Shown here piece after piece: positions 39,291-48,123 of a DNA stretch of 64,000 bases. The position numbers and the translations under genes were made by a program. How positions within the stretch are numbered: the first letter of the stretch is position 1; each line of letters starts with the position of its first letter. Source of the stretch: Rhodospirillales bacterium (GTDB taxonomy: Bacteria; Pseudomonadota; Alphaproteobacteria; Micavibrionales; UBA1664); contig CP060260.1 of the NCBI GenBank assembly GCA_023898805.1, positions 1,302,001 to 1,366,000 on the forward strand, written 5' to 3'. The notes beneath the pieces are model-generated. The model was not told the DNA's origin. It was given only the letters and a program-made list of their open reading frames with translations, and ran no database searches.

Positions 39291-41084
39291 ATGTCCGTTA
39301 TCCGCCAGTTACCCGATTATCTGATCAACCGTATCGCCGCGGGCGAGGTCGTGGAAAACCCGGCCGCCTGCGCGCGCGAATTGATCGAAAACGCGCTTGA
39401 TGCCGGCGCGACGCAGATCGCGATCGACATGCGCGGCGGCGGCAAAGCGTTTCTCGCGGTCGACGATGACGGGATCGGCATGGACGCCGCCGACCTTGAA
39501 CTTGCGGTGCGCCGCCACGCGACATCGAAACTTGCGGACGACGATCTGGTCAACATCACCTCCTTCGGCTTCAGGGGGGAGGCGCTGCCCAGCATCGGCG
39601 CGGTCGCGCGTCTGAACGTTTCTTCCCGCGCACGGGGTGGGGCCGATGGCTGGTCGATTGGTGTCGATGGCGGCCGCGTCGGCGCGGTTATGCCTGCGGC
39701 GCGCGCCGCAGGCACGCGGGTCGAGGTTCGTGACCTGTTTCACGCCACGCCCGCGCGCCTTAAATTCCTGCGCGGCGACGTGGCCGAGGCGACGTCCCTC
39801 AAGGGTGTCGTCACCCGTCTGGCCATGGCGCATCCCCATGTGCGCTTTAGCCTGAGCAATGACGGACGCATGGTTCTTACCTGTCCACCCGTGGACGACC
39901 CGGCGGAACGCATCGCCCAGATCGTGGGCAACGGTTTCGCCGATGCCGCGATGCCGCTTGATGCCGTCCGCGACGGTGTGCGTCTGCGCGGTTACGCGGC
40001 CTTGCCGACCTTTTCGCGCGGCAATGCACAGCACCAGTATCTTTTCGTCAACAACCGTCCTGTGCGCGACCGCTTGCTGCTTGGCGCGCTCAAGGGTGCC
40101 TATGCCGATACGATGATGGGCGGCCGGCATCCGGTTGCGGTACTGTTCGTCGATCTGCCCGCCGCGCAGGTCGATGTCAACGTCCACCCGGCGAAACAGG
40201 AAGTCCGGTTTCGGGACCCGGCCCTAGTGCGCGGGTTGCTTGTGTCCTCGATTCAGCACGCCTTGCAGGTGCACGCGACAAAAAGTGTCGCGCGCCCTGA
40301 TTTAACAAAAAGCGGTGCCGCTGCGTCCGGCTATACGCAATATGCCGCGGCACCGCTTCAAATGGTGCGGGAAAGCGGCTTTGCCCGCCACTGGCAGCCG
40401 CAGGCGCCGGTGCCGGTGCACGCATCTGTGGTTTTGCCACGGGAAAACGCGCCGCAATCCATCATGCCCGCCAATGCCAACGATGGCAGCGCATCGCCAG
40501 ATTTTCCGCTGGGCGTTGCGCGCGCGCAAATTCATACGACCTATATCGTCGCGCAGACGGCGGATGGAATCGTGCTGGTCGACCAGCACGCCGCGCATGA
40601 ACGCATCGTCTATGAACGGCTCAAGGCCGAATGCGCATCGGGCGGCATCGCGCGCCAGCCATTGCTTGTGCCCGACATCGTCGACCTGGACGCGGACTCC
40701 GCCGCGCTGTTGCTGGAACATGCCGGTCTGCTGGCGGGTCTGGGCATCGTGGTGGAGCCGTTTGGCCCGAATTCGGTTGCCTTGCGTGAATTGCCCGCGC
40801 GTTTCAACGGCAAGGTCGATGCCCATGCGTTACTGGCCGATTTGGCCGACCAACTGGCCGAAAACGGGGCGGGAGAGGTCGCGCGCGACGCGCTTTTGGC
40901 TCTGCTTGCGCGCGAGGCGTGCCACGGCTCGGTCCGTGCAGGCCGGATGCTGAATGCCGATGAAATGAACGCGCTTTTACGCCAGATGGAAACGACTCCG
41001 CTTTCCGGCCAGTGCAACCATGGACGCCCGACCCATGTCGCGCTAAGCTTGGCGGATATCGAAAAACTTTTCGCGAGGCGCTAG
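39291..41084 (+). CDS. mutL: DNA mismatch repair protein MutL, 597 aa
   Basis: GHKL ATPase: VVENPAACARELIENALDAGATQI, DDDGIGM, TSKL followed by SFGFRGEALPSI, then the transducer domain with FVNNRPVRDR and DVNVHPAKQEVRF. The C-terminal dimerisation domain has VDQHAAHERIVYERL and a terminal CNHGRPTHVALS. It couples MutS recognition to repair. The C-terminus has the GRPTH motif but no DQHAx2Ex4E endonuclease signature obvious in full, apart from QHAAHERIVYE. The start at 39291 gives the standard MSVIRQLPDYLINRIAAGEV. Confidence 0.96.
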   Translation: MSVIRQLPDYLINRIAAGEVVENPAACARELIENALDAGATQIAIDMRGGGKAFLAVDDDGIGMDAADLELAVRRHATSKLADDDLVNITSFGFRGEALPSIGAVARLNVSSRARGGADGWSIGVDGGRVGAVMPAARAAGTRVEVRDLFHATPARLKFLRGDVAEATSLKGVVTRLAMAHPHVRFSLSNDGRMVLTCPPVDDPAERIAQIVGNGFADAAMPLDAVRDGVRLRGYAALPTFSRGNAQHQYLFVNNRPVRDRLLLGALKGAYADTMMGGRHPVAVLFVDLPAAQVDVNVHPAKQEVRFRDPALVRGLLVSSIQHALQVHATKSVARPDLTKSGAAASGYTQYAAAPLQMVRESGFARHWQPQAPVPVHASVVLPRENAPQSIMPANANDGSASPDFPLGVARAQIHTTYIVAQTADGIVLVDQHAAHERIVYERLKAECASGGIARQPLLVPDIVDLDADSAALLLEHAGLLAGLGIVVEPFGPNSVALRELPARFNGKVDAHALLADLADQLAENGAGEVARDALLALLAREACHGSVRAGRMLNADEMNALLRQMETTPLSGQCNHGRPTHVALSLADIEKLFARR

Positions 41085-41630
41085 ATGTCCGAAGAAATAG
41101 CCGATCCGCTTCCTGTGTCCACGCCGCCGATGGTGGATTCGCGAAAAAGCGTTCTACGCTGCTATTTACTTTTGGGTGTTTCGCTTCCTTTGGCCTTTTC
41201 GCCGATCGGCGTTCTGGCCGGCCCGTTTTTCCTTGCGATGATCGCGGGTGTGATTTGGGCCTACCGTTTACGTGGGCGGGCCGATCCCATGGCCGCGATG
41301 CACGGAAGATGGATGGTGCGCACCTTCTGGATATCCTCGATCTTTTTCGTAGTCGGGATGCTGGCTGCGGGCGCGCTGATCCACGCCAATGCCGATCAGA
41401 CGCCGCTGATCGAAACACTGGGCCAATACCCCAGTGTTGACGCGGTCCCCGAAGACGTCCGTATTTCAGTGATAACCCGGTTTTACGAGCTGAATGCGCG
41501 GCTGATGCTGATGATCACGCTGGGGTGTATGGCGCCACCTTTGCTGTATACCCTTGCAAGGCTGATCCGTGGCGGCCGCATGGCCCACAAGGGTCAGGAC
41601 CTGCCAAACGTTAAATCGTGGTGGCTTTAA
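41085..41630 (+). CDS. Unknown multi-spanning membrane protein, 181 aa
   Basis: Four membrane segments (about residues 25-60 as a pair, 80-100 and 135-155). Short cytosolic ends; the last residues GRMAHKGQDLPNVKSWWL are distinctive, with RLIRGGRMAHKG. I do not recognise the family, though the size and helix layout resemble DUF4870-like proteins. It starts at the base after the mutL stop, so the two are translationally linked, and it overlaps the convergent ATP12 gene by 20 bases. Confidence 0.75.
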   Translation: MSEEIADPLPVSTPPMVDSRKSVLRCYLLLGVSLPLAFSPIGVLAGPFFLAMIAGVIWAYRLRGRADPMAAMHGRWMVRTFWISSIFFVVGMLAAGALIHANADQTPLIETLGQYPSVDAVPEDVRISVITRFYELNARLMLMITLGCMAPPLLYTLARLIRGGRMAHKGQDLPNVKSWWL

Positions 41631-42321
41631 GGTAATCTGCCGCCGCACGCAGGTCGCGCAACAGCGCGGCGCGGCGCTTCTCCTCGATCGGGTCCAGGCC
41701 ATGGCGCGTCAGATCGTGTTCGCGCTCGTAATGCAGCTCCTCGCACAGCGCGGCCTCGAACGCCGTTTCGGCATCAAGCGCGCCCAGGGCCAACGCAAGA
41801 CCAAGCACGGCTGAACCCGTGGCCGCCGTCGCCGCCTGAAACACGGTAAAAACGTCCGGGTCCATCGCCGCGACGGTACCCCGCGTGGCCTTGATCGCCG
41901 CTTCGGGCTGCGCCACGGGCGCAAGATGCTGCGTCGTCGCAAGCCTTGCGCCGAACCGGCCCGCGAACCAGTCCAGCCATGGGTTCCAGAGTGTTTCCTG
42001 CGCCGCGACCAGCGTGTCCGGTAACGCCGCGCGGTAACACAAAAGATCAGTTTCAAGGTAGGCCAAAGCCGTCGCCGCGATATCGGCGCGTTGCGCCGCG
42101 CGGTCGGTCGCGGTCGTTGCAAGCTGGGTCAAAGGCATGGACTCTGGCTTTATAGATTTTTCCTGCGCTTCCCATTCACGTGCAAGCGCATCGGCCAGCG
42201 CGCGGCTACGCGCGATCAAGACGGACTTGCCCGGCGTGCGCACGGGACGCCCGTCCAGCAAAACGACGAACCCGCCTGCTTCGGCGGGTCCGACGGAAAC
42301 GTCCTTATAAAAACGCTGCAT
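41611..42321 (-). CDS. ATP12 family F1-ATPase assembly chaperone, 236 aa
   Basis: ATP12 signature: VVLLDGRPVRTPGKSVLIARSRALADALAREWEAQ, TQLATTATDRAAQRADIA, and TDLLCYRAALPDTLVAAQETLWNPWLDWFAGRFGARL. In mitochondria Atp12 binds F1-alpha during assembly; the gene is a marker of alphaproteobacteria. It is downstream of the membrane-protein gene at 42325 with a 3-base gap, so they share a transcript. Confidence 0.93.
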   Translation of the reverse strand: MQRFYKDVSVGPAEAGGFVVLLDGRPVRTPGKSVLIARSRALADALAREWEAQEKSIKPESMPLTQLATTATDRAAQRADIAATALAYLETDLLCYRAALPDTLVAAQETLWNPWLDWFAGRFGARLATTQHLAPVAQPEAAIKATRGTVAAMDPDVFTVFQAATAATGSAVLGLALALGALDAETAFEAALCEELHYEREHDLTRHGLDPIEEKRRAALLRDLRAAADYLKATTI

Positions 42322-42324
42322 TGT

Positions 42325-43116
42325 CTAGAACGGCATGTTGTCAGGGGTGATCGCCTTCATGTTGGTCAGCGCCTGGCACAAGGGCACCTGCTGGCACACA
42401 AGAGGCGTCATCCGCTGGTCGTTGATCAGCGACCAGAATGCTTCGCGCACGCCGATATAATCATGCGACGATGGGTCGATGTTGTTGGCATCCACGCCCT
42501 TGGGCAAAAGCGGAATGGTGACGCAGGATTTGTTGGCGATGCATTCGGCATAAGCCGAACGCTTGCTGAGCTTTCCTTCCTTCACCATCTTCGCGGTGTT
42601 TTTCATCTTCGCGTAGTGTTCGCGCATCGCCTGTACGATGTCGATGCGGTAATAACGCTGAATCAGATCGGACGAGGCGCAACGCGGCGGTACCGGGTTC
42701 TGGGTCAGTGCGGGCTGCACGCACTCATTGTTGAAACGGACCCAGTCAGGGGCATTGAGGAAGGCGAACGTATATTCCTCGTAGGTTGGGTAATGGTCGA
42801 TGAACTCGTTCAGGAAGAACGGCTGCCCCATTTGCGCAAGCGAAATGTAGTTTTCGCGCCAGTCGAATTTTTGCGCGGCATAGATTTGCACCCCGAAAAG
42901 CGAAAGCACCGCGAAAGCCAGAATCACGATATTCCAAAACCGTATGCCGAAGAACAGGATTATGCACGCGCTAAGGTAAAGTGCGATCAGGGTATTGGTG
43001 CCGTCCTCGGCAAAGGGATAGCGGCCGTAAAATACGACCAGCCCGAACGCGGCCGCGGCGATGGCCGCGAGAAAACCGACAATGGTAAGGTTCCGTTCGC
43101 TCAAAGGGGCTTGCAT
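42325..43116 (-). CDS. Unknown membrane-anchored protein, 263 aa
   Basis: Three N-terminal membrane helices (about residues 10-30, 42-58, 62-80) are followed by a soluble domain of about 180 residues with four or more cysteines (NNECVQPA, PPRCASSD, AECIANKSCVTI, VCQQVPLCQ). If the soluble part is periplasmic the cysteines could form disulfides. Family not recognised. It is co-directional with, and adjacent to, the ATP12 gene. Confidence 0.75.
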   Translation of the reverse strand: MQAPLSERNLTIVGFLAAIAAAAFGLVVFYGRYPFAEDGTNTLIALYLSACIILFFGIRFWNIVILAFAVLSLFGVQIYAAQKFDWRENYISLAQMGQPFFLNEFIDHYPTYEEYTFAFLNAPDWVRFNNECVQPALTQNPVPPRCASSDLIQRYYRIDIVQAMREHYAKMKNTAKMVKEGKLSKRSAYAECIANKSCVTIPLLPKGVDANNIDPSSHDYIGVREAFWSLINDQRMTPLVCQQVPLCQALTNMKAITPDNMPF

Positions 43117-43201
43117 GGGGGATGAACTCCATGTGGATGGGTAACGCGCGAAACCAAGTATATCGTGTCTGCACGGGCTTGTGAATGCCGCCTGAACGCA
43201 G

Positions 43202-44152
43202 CTAATCCGCCCACGTTTGGATCTTGGCCGGGACTTTGAGCGACAGGCCGAGCGCCCGTGCGCGGGCCTGAAAATCGGGCGGTAGCGCGGCCTTAAGCAC
43301 CAGAGCCGCGCCGGTTTTAGGGTGGGTCAGGCGCAATTCGCGCGCGTGCAGATAAAACCGATCGCCCACCCGCGCGCCGTATTTGCGGTCGCCCCATAAA
43401 GGCGCGCCCAAAAGCGCGGCATGGACGCGGATCTGGTGCGTGCGCCCGGTCAAAGGGTGGAATTCGACCAGCGCGGGCGCACCGCCGGCGGTCATGCCGC
43501 CGCGCGCCAGCACGCGATAATCGGTGATCGCGGCGCGCCCGGCCGCGTCGTCCGGCATCATTTTTTCCAGCGCACCGCCGGATTGGCCCTTGGCCAGCGC
43601 CGCATCGACGCGGCCCGAATCCTGCGCCGGACCGGGACAGGTCAGTGCGATATAGATTTTTTCAACGTCCCGCCCCGCGAACGCGGCACCCAGCCGCCGC
43701 GCGACCTCGGCCGAGCGGGCAAGCAGCAAAACCCCGGACGTGTCGCGGTCCAGCCTGTGGACCAGACGCGGACGCACCCCGTTCGCCCCGGCCAGCGCGC
43801 CCAGCATCCCGTCGATATGCCGTGTGATGCCCGGCCCGCCTTGCACCGCAAGCCCTGCGGGTTTGTTGATCGCGATCAGATCCTCGTCCTCGTGGATCAC
43901 GAGCTTGCGCAGCATCGTCGCATCCTTGCCCGCCACGGTTTTGGCCGCGACTTTGCTGTTGCTCAGCGCGGGCGGCAGGCGCACATCCTGCCCCTGTTTC
44001 AGACGGGTATCTGGTTTGACGCGCTTGCCGTCGACGCGCACCTGCCCGGTGCGCAAAAGCTTCTGCACCTGCCCGAACGGAATCTGCGGGTGGTTCTTTT
44101 TCAGCCAGCGGTCCAGCCGCTGCCCGTCGTCGTCGGGTTGTACGATGCTCAT
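43202..44152 (-). CDS. RluC/RluD-family 23S rRNA pseudouridine synthase, 316 aa
   Basis: An N-terminal S4 domain (GQRLDRWLKKNHPQIPFGQVQKLLRTGQVRVDGKRV) and a C-terminal synthase domain with catalytic Asp in VHRLDRDTSGVLLLARS and HPLTGRTHQIRVHAALLG. It isomerises uridines in 23S rRNA; the S4 and spacing favour RluC over RluA. It overlaps crcB by 4 bases, and crcB overlaps rarA by 4 bases, giving the operon rarA-crcB-rluC. Confidence 0.93.
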   Translation of the reverse strand: MSIVQPDDDGQRLDRWLKKNHPQIPFGQVQKLLRTGQVRVDGKRVKPDTRLKQGQDVRLPPALSNSKVAAKTVAGKDATMLRKLVIHEDEDLIAINKPAGLAVQGGPGITRHIDGMLGALAGANGVRPRLVHRLDRDTSGVLLLARSAEVARRLGAAFAGRDVEKIYIALTCPGPAQDSGRVDAALAKGQSGGALEKMMPDDAAGRAAITDYRVLARGGMTAGGAPALVEFHPLTGRTHQIRVHAALLGAPLWGDRKYGARVGDRFYLHARELRLTHPKTGAALVLKAALPPDFQARARALGLSLKVPAKIQTWAD

Positions 44153-44514
44153 GCGCCGCGCATCATCCTTAATCCCAGCACGCAGGCCGCGATGGACAGG
44201 GCGACGCTGGCGCCGACATAAACAATCGCAAGCATCGGCTTGCGGTCGTACAGCATCACCGTTTCAAGCGAGAAGGTGGAAAAAGTCGTAAACCCGCCCA
44301 GTATGCCCGTGGTTAAAAACAGCTTCAGCGCCGGGCCGACAGGATCGCGCATCGCCAGCCACCCGACCAGAACCCCCATGATCAGACCGCCAAGGGTGTT
44401 CGCGGCCAGCGTACCGAAGGGAAAATTCACGCTCGCGCGCGCAAGGCCGACGCCGATTCCATATCGCGCCGCCGCGCCGATCGCGCCGCCCAGCGCCACC
44501 CAGAGTGCGTTCAT
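44149..44514 (-). CDS. crcB: Fluoride ion channel CrcB/Fluc, 121 aa
   Basis: Four short helices with the Fluc signature GALGGAIGAAARYGIG-like start, FPFGTLAANTLGGLIMGVLVGWL and TTGILGGFTTFSTFSLETVML. It exports fluoride as an antiparallel dimer. No fluoride riboswitch is visible in front of it, as it is encoded inside an operon with 4-base overlaps at both ends. Confidence 0.95.
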   Translation of the reverse strand: MNALWVALGGAIGAAARYGIGVGLARASVNFPFGTLAANTLGGLIMGVLVGWLAMRDPVGPALKLFLTTGILGGFTTFSTFSLETVMLYDRKPMLAIVYVGASVALSIAACVLGLRMMRGA

Positions 44515-45830
44515 GCCTTCCCCGCTTTCTGTTTTTGCGCGCGCATCCGCGCCCAGTTTTCGATCCGCGCGCGGATGTCCTTTTCAAACCCCTGTCCGGG
44601 TGGATTATAGAACGTTTCGCGCCTCATGCCGTCGGGAAAGTAATTCTGTCCGGAAAACCCGTCTTCGGTGTCCGGGTCATAGACGTAATCCTGCCCGTAT
44701 CCGATTTCCTGCATCAGCTTGGTGGGCGCATTCAGGATATGCGCGGGTGGCATCAGCGATCCGTGATCCTTCGCCGCGCGCCGCGCCGCGCCATAGGCCT
44801 TGTAGGTCGCGACCGATTTGGGCGCGCTCGCCAGGTATAACAGCGCCTCGGCCAGCGCCAGTTCCCCTTCCGGGCTGCCCAGCCGTTCATAGGCCTGCCA
44901 TGCCGCGATGCACAGCGGCAGGGCCTGCGGGCTGGCAAGACCGATATCCTCGACCGCCATGCGGGTCATGCGCCGCGCGATGAAATGCGGGTCCTCGCCC
45001 CCCGCAAGCATCCGGCAAAACCAGTACAGCGCGGCGTCCGGGTCCGACCCGCGCACCGATTTGTGCAGGGCCGAGATCAGGTTGTAATGCCCTTCGTCCG
45101 ACTTGTCGTAAAGGGGCGCGCGCCGCTGCACCAGTGTGCCCAGTCGCTCGGCGTCGATTGTTTCGCCGGGTTTCGTTTGCGCCGCGATCTGTTCGATCAT
45201 GTTAAGCAGGAACCGCCCGTCGCCGTCCGCCATGGCCTTGAGGCTGCGCCGCGCCTCGTCCGCGAATTGCAGCGTACGGCCAAGCGTGGCCTGCGCCCGC
45301 GCGATGATCTGCTCAAGCGCCGCATCGTCAAGGCGATTGAGGATGAACACACATGCGCGCGAAAGCAAAGCGGCGTTGAGTTCAAAGGACGGATTTTCCG
45401 TGGTCGCGCCGACCAGAAGGATGGTCCCGTCCTCGACATAAGGCAAAAACGCATCCTGCTGCGCCTTGTTGAAACGATGGATTTCGTCGACAAACAACAG
45501 TGTCTTGCGTCCTTGCTCGGCCTGCGCCTTCGCTTGTTCGAACACCTTGCGCAATTCCGCCACGCCCGAAAAAATCGCCGATAACTGCACGAAGGACAGC
45601 CCCGACCCTTCGGCCAGAATGCGCGCAAGCGTGGTTTTGCCGCAACCCGGCGGCCCCCACAGGATCATCGAGGTCAGCGCGTGCTTTTCGGCCATGGTCC
45701 GCAACGGCGCGCCGGGACCAAGCAGATGGTCCTGTCCCACCACGTCATCAAGCGTGCGCGGGCGCAGCCGGTCGGCCAGCGGGCGTACTTCGTCCTTCAT
45801 TGATGCGAAAAGCGGTCGGGTCTGCGGCAT
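44511..45830 (-). CDS. rarA: Replication-associated recombination protein RarA (MgsA), 439 aa
   Basis: AAA+ clamp-loader-like ATPase: PLADRLRPRTLDDVVGQDHLLG, Walker A GPPGCGKTTLARIL, Walker B LLFVDEIHRFNKAQQDAFL, sensor-1 GATTENPSF, and the C-terminal tetramerisation domain (MPPAHILNAPTKLMQEIGYGQDYVYDPD). It acts at stalled replication forks. It is the first gene of the rarA-crcB-rluC operon; its start lies 25 bases from the end of the ferredoxin gene. Confidence 0.96.
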   Translation of the reverse strand: MPQTRPLFASMKDEVRPLADRLRPRTLDDVVGQDHLLGPGAPLRTMAEKHALTSMILWGPPGCGKTTLARILAEGSGLSFVQLSAIFSGVAELRKVFEQAKAQAEQGRKTLLFVDEIHRFNKAQQDAFLPYVEDGTILLVGATTENPSFELNAALLSRACVFILNRLDDAALEQIIARAQATLGRTLQFADEARRSLKAMADGDGRFLLNMIEQIAAQTKPGETIDAERLGTLVQRRAPLYDKSDEGHYNLISALHKSVRGSDPDAALYWFCRMLAGGEDPHFIARRMTRMAVEDIGLASPQALPLCIAAWQAYERLGSPEGELALAEALLYLASAPKSVATYKAYGAARRAAKDHGSLMPPAHILNAPTKLMQEIGYGQDYVYDPDTEDGFSGQNYFPDGMRRETFYNPPGQGFEKDIRARIENWARMRAQKQKAGKA

Positions 45831-45855
45831 TGGCCTACTATAGCGGCTGGGCGGC

Positions 45856-46194
45856 CTATCGCAATAAGGCCGTCCCCGGCAGGCCGACCACCAGCCCGTC
45901 CAGTGCCTCGGTCATAACGATCTGACAGCCAAGCCGCGAGGTCGGCGCGCGGTAAAAGGCAAGCTCCAGCATGTCGTCTTCTTCAAGCCCGATGCCGCCT
46001 TCGGGCAGGGTGCGCGCGAACCATGCCGGGTCGACCACGACATGACAGGTCGCGCAGGCGCACGAGCCGCCGCACGCCCCCTCGATCGCCTCGATCCCGG
46101 CTTCGCGCGCGATCTCCATGACCGAATATCCGGTCTCGCCCGCAAGGGTGCGCTGCGTGCCGTCGGCAAGGATGAAGGTCACATGAATGTTCAT
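45856..46194 (-). CDS. [2Fe-2S] ferredoxin, adrenodoxin type, 112 aa
   Basis: The cluster ligands are in GACGGSCACATCHVVVD and RLGCQIV (four Cys). MNIHVTFILADGTQRTLAGETGYSVMEIA is the usual beginning, so 46194 is used as start rather than the longer open frame. The ATG overlaps the cysteine-desulfurase stop by 4 bases. In the ISC pathway such a ferredoxin donates electrons for cluster building, so co-expression with the desulfurase makes sense. Confidence 0.93.
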   Translation of the reverse strand: MNIHVTFILADGTQRTLAGETGYSVMEIAREAGIEAIEGACGGSCACATCHVVVDPAWFARTLPEGGIGLEEDDMLELAFYRAPTSRLGCQIVMTEALDGLVVGLPGTALLR

Positions 46195-47261
46195 GCGGCC
46201 CGCACCCATTGCGCGGCCAGCTTTTGCCACGCCGCAATGAATGCGTCGATTTCGGCCTGCGTCGTCGTCCAGCCCAGACTGACGCGCAGAGCGCACGCCG
46301 AAAGCGCGCTGTCGGCGCCCATAGCGGCCAGTACGTGCGAGGGCTTGACCGACCCCGACGAACACGCGGAGCCGGAGGACACGCAAATGCCCGCAAGGTC
46401 GAGTGCCATCAGCTGCGTATCGGCGTTCACGCCGCGCAGTGCGAAACAACTGGTATTGGCGACACGTGGCGCGCCTGTGCCGAAAACATGGATGCCGGCC
46501 AGCGCGGATTCGATCGCGTTGCGCCAGGACGCGAGCGCGGCGAAACCGGCCAACCCGGCCAGCGCGTCCCGCGCGGCGGCGCCGAACCCGGCGATACCCG
46601 CGACGTTTTCAGTGCCTGCGCGCTGTCGGCGTTCCTGCCCGCCGCCGTATATCAGCCTGACGGGTGGTGCCTTGGGTGCGACGACCAGAGCCCCCACGCC
46701 CTGCGGCCCGCCGATCTTGTGCGCCGACAGGGTCAGGTAATCGGCGACCATGGAAACCGGAACGCGACCCGCCGCCTGCACCGCGTCGCAATGGAACAGT
46801 GCACCCGCGCGGCGGCACAACGCGGCGATATCTTCCACCGGTTGGATGACGCCGGTTTCGTTGTTGACCCACATCACCGATACAAGGGCGCGGTTTGTGT
46901 GTTCAAGCATCCGCTCCAGCGCCGCAAGGTCGACGATACCGTTTTTTGAAACGGGGATGATTTGCGCGTCCGTGGCCTCAATCACGGAGGGATGTTCGAT
47001 CGCCGAGGCGAAAACCGGTCCCTGATAGGTGCGCAGGACGGTGTTGTTGGCCTCGGTCGCGCCGCTGGTGAAAATCACCTGCTTGGCCTCCACGCCGCAC
47101 AGGGCGGCAACATCGCGGCGCGCGGCTTCAACCACGCCGCGCGCCCTGCGCCCGGCGGCATGGACGGATGATGCGTTGCCGACTTCCGTAAGCGCGGATA
47201 CAAGTGCGTCCTGCGCATCCGGGCGGATCGGCGTGGTGGCGTTATGGTCAAGGTAGATCAT
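46191..47261 (-). CDS. Cysteine desulfurase (IscS/NifS class I), 356 aa
   Basis: PLP enzyme: MIYLDHNATTPIRPDAQ start, HCDAVQAAGRVPV, PLP lysine in LTLSAHKIGGPQGVGAL and catalytic Cys in SSGSACSSGSVKPSHVLAAMG. It takes sulfur from cysteine for Fe-S clusters and for tRNA thiolation by MnmA. It is encoded between the IscR-like regulator and a ferredoxin. No IscU, HscA or HscB gene follows, so the scaffold must lie elsewhere (SUF is likely in such organisms). Confidence 0.94.
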   Translation of the reverse strand: MIYLDHNATTPIRPDAQDALVSALTEVGNASSVHAAGRRARGVVEAARRDVAALCGVEAKQVIFTSGATEANNTVLRTYQGPVFASAIEHPSVIEATDAQIIPVSKNGIVDLAALERMLEHTNRALVSVMWVNNETGVIQPVEDIAALCRRAGALFHCDAVQAAGRVPVSMVADYLTLSAHKIGGPQGVGALVVAPKAPPVRLIYGGGQERRQRAGTENVAGIAGFGAAARDALAGLAGFAALASWRNAIESALAGIHVFGTGAPRVANTSCFALRGVNADTQLMALDLAGICVSSGSACSSGSVKPSHVLAAMGADSALSACALRVSLGWTTTQAEIDAFIAAWQKLAAQWVRAA

Positions 47262-47354
47262 CGAAAAAGCCCGGGATCCGTTATGGTTCCAGGCCGGTTG
47301 TACGGGCAAACGCCCGTGAAGTCATGGATTTTCTCTGATCTTCCGTTGTTTGCG

Positions 47355-47945
47355 TCAGCTGTCTTTGGCCGCCAAGACGGATTTGAACAGCGCTTCGTAC
47401 ATGCCGCTGCGCTCGTTCTTCGCCACATCGTCCAGTGTTACGCGGTCGAGCATTTTGTAGATAAGGCCGTTGAGCGACTCCCACAATTTGGATGACGGAC
47501 ATGTATCGTTCGCCTGTCGACGCGATGCCTGCTGCTGCCGGTTGCGCTGGGCGGTCGGACTGTCTTCCACCGCGCGCATGATCGCCGCGACGGAAATGGA
47601 ATTGGCCGGCATGCCCAGACGGTATCCGCCGCCCGGCCCGCGATGGCTTTTGACCAGCGCGTGCCGCCGCAGTCCTGCGAACATCTGCTCAAGATACGAC
47701 AGCGATATCTGACGCCGCGCCGCGATTTCGGATAACGGTACCGGCCGTCCGTCCTGCATTTTCGTAAGGTCAATCATGGCGGTCAGGGCATGGCGCCCGC
47801 GCGATGTCGTTTCAAATTGTTCCACGTTATTGTTCGCCTGTTGTTTAAGATTTGCTCCGTCGTTCGTTTCGCTGCGCAAATATGCGACGCCGGTGGCTGA
47901 AACGGCCCGTCCTGCAATGGGGGAGATAAAATCGAGGCTTTTCAT
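47355..47945 (-). CDS. Rrf2/IscR-type transcriptional regulator, 196 aa
   Basis: Rrf2 winged helix: SRGRHALTAMIDLTKM, PLSEIAARRQISLSYLEQMFAGLRRHALVKSHRGPGGGYRLGM, then CPSSKLWESLNGLIYKMLDRVTLDDV. IscR binds a cluster with three Cys; only one (TCPSSKLWE) remains here, as reported for some alphaproteobacterial IscR. About 50 residues without similarity precede the conserved start, so a GTG at 47825 may be the true start. It lies 93 bases upstream of the desulfurase gene and is its likely regulator. Confidence 0.88.
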   Translation of the reverse strand: MKSLDFISPIAGRAVSATGVAYLRSETNDGANLKQQANNNVEQFETTSRGRHALTAMIDLTKMQDGRPVPLSEIAARRQISLSYLEQMFAGLRRHALVKSHRGPGGGYRLGMPANSISVAAIMRAVEDSPTAQRNRQQQASRRQANDTCPSSKLWESLNGLIYKMLDRVTLDDVAKNERSGMYEALFKSVLAAKDS

Positions 47946-47978
47946 GACATCCCATTTTGCTGCGGTTGCGAATTAAAA

Positions 47979-48008
47979 TTGACAAACATCTGGACTCCCT
48001 CCTATAAC
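47979..48008 (+). promoter_or_regulatory. Sigma-70-like promoter upstream of the alpha/beta hydrolase gene
   Basis: TTGACA (47979-47984), 18-base spacer, TATAAC (48003-48008). It lies in the divergent iscR/hydrolase gap and points toward the hydrolase at 48124. Confidence 0.65.
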
Positions 48009-48123
48009 GCGGCTACCCATAGGGCGGTTCCAGTTGCATGCTTACCCTTTGAAAAATTTAAACAAAGGGGTCACGCATCCCGGAGCAGGTGGTTCAAAGC
48101 ATAGCAAGTGAAGAAAGTCGCAT

